The notes under the pieces were generated by a model that searched no databases, had not been told where the DNA came from, and saw nothing but the letters and a program-made list of their open reading frames with translations. Below, piece after piece: positions 59,756 through 64,000 of a stretch of 64,000 bases of DNA. The stretch's first letter is position 1; each line of letters begins with the position of its first letter. The DNA lies in contig JANPWX010000449.1 of assembly GCA_024734555.1 (NCBI GenBank), positions 4,137,432-4,201,431 of the forward strand, in the 5' to 3' direction. The position numbers and the translations under genes were made by a program. The stretch is from Trochalopteron elliotii (Eukaryota; Chordata; Aves; Passeriformes; Leiothrichidae).

Positions 59756-61911
59756 CTCTTAGGATAGCTGTTTTTGATTAGCCAGAAGTGGAAATTTATG
59801 CATTTTACCATCTTGATTGATAGAGACTATAGTCTAGACTAAAAAATTGGCTGAACCTGCAAGTTGTACTAAGTCCATCCACACTCCATGAAAGAAAAGT
59901 AAAAAAAAAAAAAAAAAGAAAAGAAGACAGAGAATGAGGTAAAGAGTAGAAGATCATATGAAGTCAGTTCTTCTTACAAGCACCCAGGATAATTACTGCA
60001 CGGAGTGTTTACCACTTATGTTATAAGATGTGGATGGCCAAAGAGAAGGGCTCATGTATTTTCTGTATTATATAACTGCAAAGCAGATTAATAATTCTTA
60101 GAAAAATAATGGTCAGAAAAATTATATATATTTTCTTTCTTATAAAGACAGATACAGACAGTTTAACCTGCTGCACCAGCACTGCCAAACAGACAGGAAC
60201 ATCTGTTTTTGCTGGTTTGACAGGTAATGGTTTTAAAGACACCAGGTGCCAGGATTATGTACCATTAAAAGATTCACTTTTCAAGCCCTCAAGTTTTATG
60301 CTGGAAAACATCCAGAAGGATCAAACTGAAAGGTAGATTTCCTATGACATAAGTGGCATGCATTTGTTTAAACTAAAGATGTGAGATGTTCCAGTGCTGC
60401 TATGACAGCAAAGAATTTTATTTCCCTAATTATGGACTAAAGTTTTCTCTCCTGAGTAACTCAACACTGCTGTTAAAAGCAACTTACCCTCATTATGTTA
60501 AGACTTGTCAAGTTCCACTACTAAATCTCTGAGTAAAGAATAGCCTGCCAAAATTTAGAAAAAATTACTGAATATTTTAAATAGTCATTCAATTTCATTC
60601 AGTCTATCTTTATAAATTATTTTCCAAGAATAAGATTGTATGCCTGCTAACCAGTAGAAGAACATTTATATACAGTCAGAGCTCATTTGACTAATTTGGA
60701 ATCAGGAACTGAAATTTGCAGTGCATATGGCCGGTGAGGAACTGTTTGGATATATTGTCTGTGCTACTGGTGAGCACTGGAAGATCACAATTCCTAGTTT
60801 TACAGTGTTTAAGTTCCCCTCAATTTTATTTGCTATGATATAGCTATGAGCCAGTCAACCAAAATCTCTAGAAAGCAGTGCAGAGCAGCTTTCTTACTTG
60901 CGAAAAGGATCTTTTTTTCAATCTGCTACTCCTAAAATAATATCTAGAGGACACTTTGAAGTACTGAAAGTCTCTGTACTAGCAGATTTTTCTCAAATTA
61001 GTAGGCCTTTAGTGGAGTTCCACCTAATTGATTGAATGGCTAGGATAAGTGATTTATGAGAAAAGATTAAAATAACTTTATACATATTGCTTGGTTAAAT
61101 TACAATTACTCTGCCTTTAATAGCGATCTACAGGTATTATTTGAGAAGCATATGTTCCTTGGATGGAGATGAATTGTTCACTGTCATCCAGGGACCTATA
61201 ATTAGAAATATAGCTGCAAGAATGATACAAAACCAATCACCAAGATAATATTTGTGATCCTTTTAGTCACTTAAAATTAAGATTCATGCAAAACCAATTT
61301 CCTTGACAAGCAAGTTCATAGAATATTCATATCAGAGTATTCCTACAAATGGAGCATACCATTTGTGTGCCTAGATGCCCTCCTTGTATTGGTAGCACCT
61401 AAAACTCAGCATAAAAAACCCTTAGCATTGAAACCCATCCATTGCGCAGACAGAAGCAATATCACATGGCTAGGCAGACACAGCAAGTAGTTAGCTATGA
61501 GTGGATGATATTCAAAGTAGTAATCAATAATCACTTAGGGAAGCATCATCTGCAAATGTTAATATGAGCCAAAGGAACTATAGCTAAGGATGGGGAGAAA
61601 TACAACAAGACAGGCTAGTCCAGGATGTGGAAAATCATTTCCTGAATTTTCTCAGTTCAGTAACTTCTTTGTTTGTCCCTAAACCCTATTGGCTGGTGGC
61701 ATTCTCCCCACGCTACTGTTGGACTTTATGAACACCCCACTCCACTGTCTGAAACAGGCTTGTTAAAACCATTCATCATGCAAGAAATACAAAGACAGAG
61801 CTCTCTCTCAAACACTGTAGTGGTGTCAGGGTTCATTCAAATATGACTGCTGCTCAAATTTATATCTGGTTTCTTTCAGTTTTGTTTGATGGTTGTTGGG
61901 GATTCTTGGCT
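59756..61911. other. Unique AT-rich non-coding DNA
   Basis: No gene is recognised. A pure A run of about 17 lies near 59901-59917 without a recognisable retroposed body before it. Confidence 0.5.
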
Positions 61912-62001
61912 TTGTGGTTTTTTTGGTTTTTTGTTGTTGTTGTTGTGTTTGTTTGTTTGTTTGTTTGGGTGGTTTTTTATTTGTTTTTTTATTTTTTTTT
62001 A
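61912..62001 (+). repeat. (TTTG)n/(TTG)n T-rich low-complexity tract
   Basis: GTT triplets (about 61933-61946) are followed by five GTTT tetramers and then long T runs interrupted by single G or A. A frame through it reads as a phenylalanine/valine-rich peptide, which is an artefact. Confidence 0.94.
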
Positions 62002-63390
62002 AATGAATGGATTGATTCTTTGTTTTTGATAAGTGAAGCTAGGAAATTCAAGCTGTTTGGTGTGGGTGGGACTTGCCACGTGGTTTCCTGGTACAATGTT
62101 AGGCTGGTGCATTGCAGATTGTTTTCCAAACCAATCTTACTGCTGAAGTACAGGATAAATGAAAATAAACCATTTTCCCCTCCTGATTAATATTGTCATG
62201 TTTTGGTGGTGTCTCAGCCATGAATGATCAGGGGTAGAGGGTTGCAGTACAACTAGAAAAACTTACTCTGGATGGTAATAGACCTTTGGAAGCAGCATTG
62301 AGCTTTGTGACCTTTACAGGATGATTAGAGAACATAGGCCAAGGAAAGGTCATGAAGGTAAATGAGAGAAGAGTTGGAGCATAGTCAGTCCTGGGATTCT
62401 TGCAAGAGCATTTATTTGTGCTTGTACACTCAGACTATTTACAGTGACATCAGTTTTTATTCACCTGTATGCCCAACATAATTTGAAACTGTTTTGACAT
62501 ATATGGGTGTTTCCCCTCATATATACATATATATATCTACAGATATATCCACACATGCACCTCACCAACAACATCTTTTATAGAAAAAGAATCCCTCTAC
62601 TAATAGTCCTGATTCAGGACTGCTTCATAAGGATTTAATCACATGTTTCTCCTTAAAACGTATACCTGTTTTTCTGAAATGGGACAGGAAGATTAAAAAT
62701 GAGGGTGAAATAGCAGAGTCCTTTCCTATTAAAAAGCCTGCCTTTGTATAGTGAAGTGGTCATTACAGCCAGATCCAGGGATAACAATTTGGTACCCTAT
62801 TCAAATCTAACAGAATCTAATAAGATGCAGGATTTTATATCCTTATCTGAAAACTCTATTATCACTGCTTTTATAGACAGCCAGTTCAGTGTAAAGTGCT
62901 AGAGGAGACAAGTTGCAGTTACTTTGATGCAGTTTCTTCAGTTGTAAGTTCCCTGAATTTTACACTGCGATAAACAGCTCCTATGACTTTGAGTGTGTTT
63001 TACAATGAGATGGGAAGTTTTTAGATACATGACCATTGTCTTTTTTTAGATGTTTCTGAGAGATGAAAGGAGCCTTAATAAGAATGCAGAGCAAGAATTT
63101 GTACCCACTTCAAAGCTCCTTTATACTGCCAAAGTGGCGATTAGTGGCTTTTGTGCAAATGGCAATCAGACCCATGTGATTTTGAACTGTTTTTTGATGT
63201 GTGGAGAACAACTTAGTAGCATTATGCTGTGTCGAACGGCTTCTCATAGCTACAACTTCATTATTTTTTTTTCTGTCTAAATATGGAAAGGAGTGGGGGG
63301 TTAATTGTAATTTTATTTAGTTTTTCCTACTGGTTGCCAAGTGTGAAAGGGTTTTTGCAGAGGAAGAAAAATCATTTCCTTTGGTTAATA
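62002..63390. other. Unique AT-rich non-coding DNA
   Basis: No gene is recognised. A short AT-dinucleotide stretch lies near 62518-62550. Confidence 0.5.
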
Positions 63391-63916
63391 TGCTAGTTTG
63401 GGCTGGAATAGTTATTTTTCTTCCTAGTACCTACTACAGGATTGCATTTTTGATTTGTGCTGAAAACAGAGCTGATAACACAGGGATGTTTTCGTTACTG
63501 CTGAGCAGGGCTTACACAGAGCTAAGGACTCTTCACCCTCTCACCCCACCCTAGCAGTGAGGAGGCTGGGGGTGACAAGGAGTTTGGAGGGCACGCAGCT
63601 GGGACAGCAGAGCCCAGTTGACCCAAGGGATACTCAGGACCATATGATGTTATGCTTAACGATAAAAAGCTGGATGAAGAAAGAATGGAAGGATGTTTGG
63701 GGTGATGGCGTTTGTCTTTCTAAGCAACTTTTATGTGTGATGTAGTCCCGCTTTCCTGGGGATGGCTGCACACCATGCTTTGCCTGTTTAATAAACTGTA
63801 TTTATATCAATCCGCCAGTTTTCTCACTTGTATAATTCTGTGCCCCATCCCACTGAGGGAGAATTTAGTCCATGGCTGGTTGGTGCTTAGTTGCCAGGAG
63901 GGGGTGAATCATGACA
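63391..63916 (+). mobile_element. Solo LTR of ERVL type
   Basis: The order of segments matches the widespread avian ERVL LTR as I recall it. It starts TGCTAGTTTGGGCTGG, followed by 'agttatttttcttcctagta' and 'gctgataacacagg'. 'gaggaggctgggggtgacaagg' precedes 'gtgatggcgtttgtctttctaagcaac'. The U5 part reads 'gttttctcacttgtataattc' and 'ggttggtgcttagttgcc', and it ends CATGACA. TATA-like GATAAAAAGC lies at 63661-63670 and AATAAA at 63790-63795. No clean target duplication is visible (TAATA left, GTTCA right). DNA beyond 63916 is unrelated, so it is probably a solo, fairly old LTR. Confidence 0.9.
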
Positions 63917-64000
63917 GTTCAAAAAATAAAAAAAAGGTTGTGTGTGAAATATCCAACAGTATCTTATTTAGCTTCTGACCTGATCTGTCTCTGTGAAGCC
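63917..64000. other. Unique DNA at the window edge
   Basis: Short A-rich stretch (about 63921-63935) and then unremarkable sequence up to the end of the window. Confidence 0.5.

Noticed and set aside
59901..59926. Poly(A) run as the tail of a processed pseudogene
   Set aside because: No upstream coding remnant and no flanking target duplication could be seen.
61843..62190. 115-codon frame with a hydrophobic valine/phenylalanine core, membrane-protein-like
   Set aside because: The hydrophobic core is the (TTTG)n/T-rich simple repeat.
1..64000. CRISPR array, phage defence locus, operon or other prokaryotic-style system
   Set aside because: The sequence is a vertebrate repeat landscape; no regularly spaced repeats with unique spacers or gene clusters occur.
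1..64000. tRNA, rRNA, snRNA or microRNA genes
   Set aside because: No cloverleaf box A/B pairs or known small-RNA signatures were recognised by eye. A covariance-model search would be needed to exclude short ones.

Overview
This 64 kb window reads as ordinary, AT-rich, non-coding vertebrate DNA from a bird. The main evidence is the repeat content. There are twelve CR1 LINE copies, several with the typical CR1 3' end of ATTCTATG octamers. There are also five stand-alone LTRs that look like avian endogenous retroviruses. One of them (63391-63916) strongly resembles the widespread bird ERVL LTR type, and others (23211, 54189, 36102) resemble LTRs I associate with songbirds. A passerine host is therefore my best guess, but it rests on recalled family resemblance and not on a search. 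I found no protein-coding gene, tRNA, rRNA or CRISPR array. The open frames I could interpret lie in CR1 or LTR DNA, and the rest look like chance frames of 60-140 codons with no recognisable domain.

Layout. Positions 1-12314 are mostly unique sequence with an old CR1 (2398-2700), a younger reverse CR1 (5556-6330), a possible CORE-SINE/MIR remnant (8880-9005) and a double hairpin carrying two everted AAAGGTCA motifs (9620-9660). Positions 12315-20018 hold three forward CR1 copies, one of them internally deleted across the reverse transcriptase, plus a TGAG microsatellite. Positions 20019-28950 hold a dispersed 41-bp repeat, a 550-bp reverse solo LTR with a 15-bp tandem array, an old CR1, a reverse CR1 and a 1-kb forward CR1. 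Positions 28951-45208 hold an old CR1 tail, a 1.1-kb GC-rich LTR, candidate conserved non-coding sequence near 42 kb, a G-quadruplex motif and a 460-bp LTR with a 4-bp target duplication. Positions 45209-64000 hold low-complexity A/C tracts, two CR1 tails, a 604-bp reverse LTR with a perfect 5-bp target duplication, a long old reverse CR1, a CCATGG-centred inverted repeat and the ERVL-type LTR.

The window could be intergenic or lie inside a very large intron; the sequence does not decide this. There is no operon-like or multi-gene system here. The features most worth a second look are regulatory-looking structures: tandem, palindromic and CpG-rich segments inside the LTRs, and motif-dense or inverted-repeat segments in unique DNA. 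These are inferences from motif reading; none has been tested by alignment, expression or conservation data.
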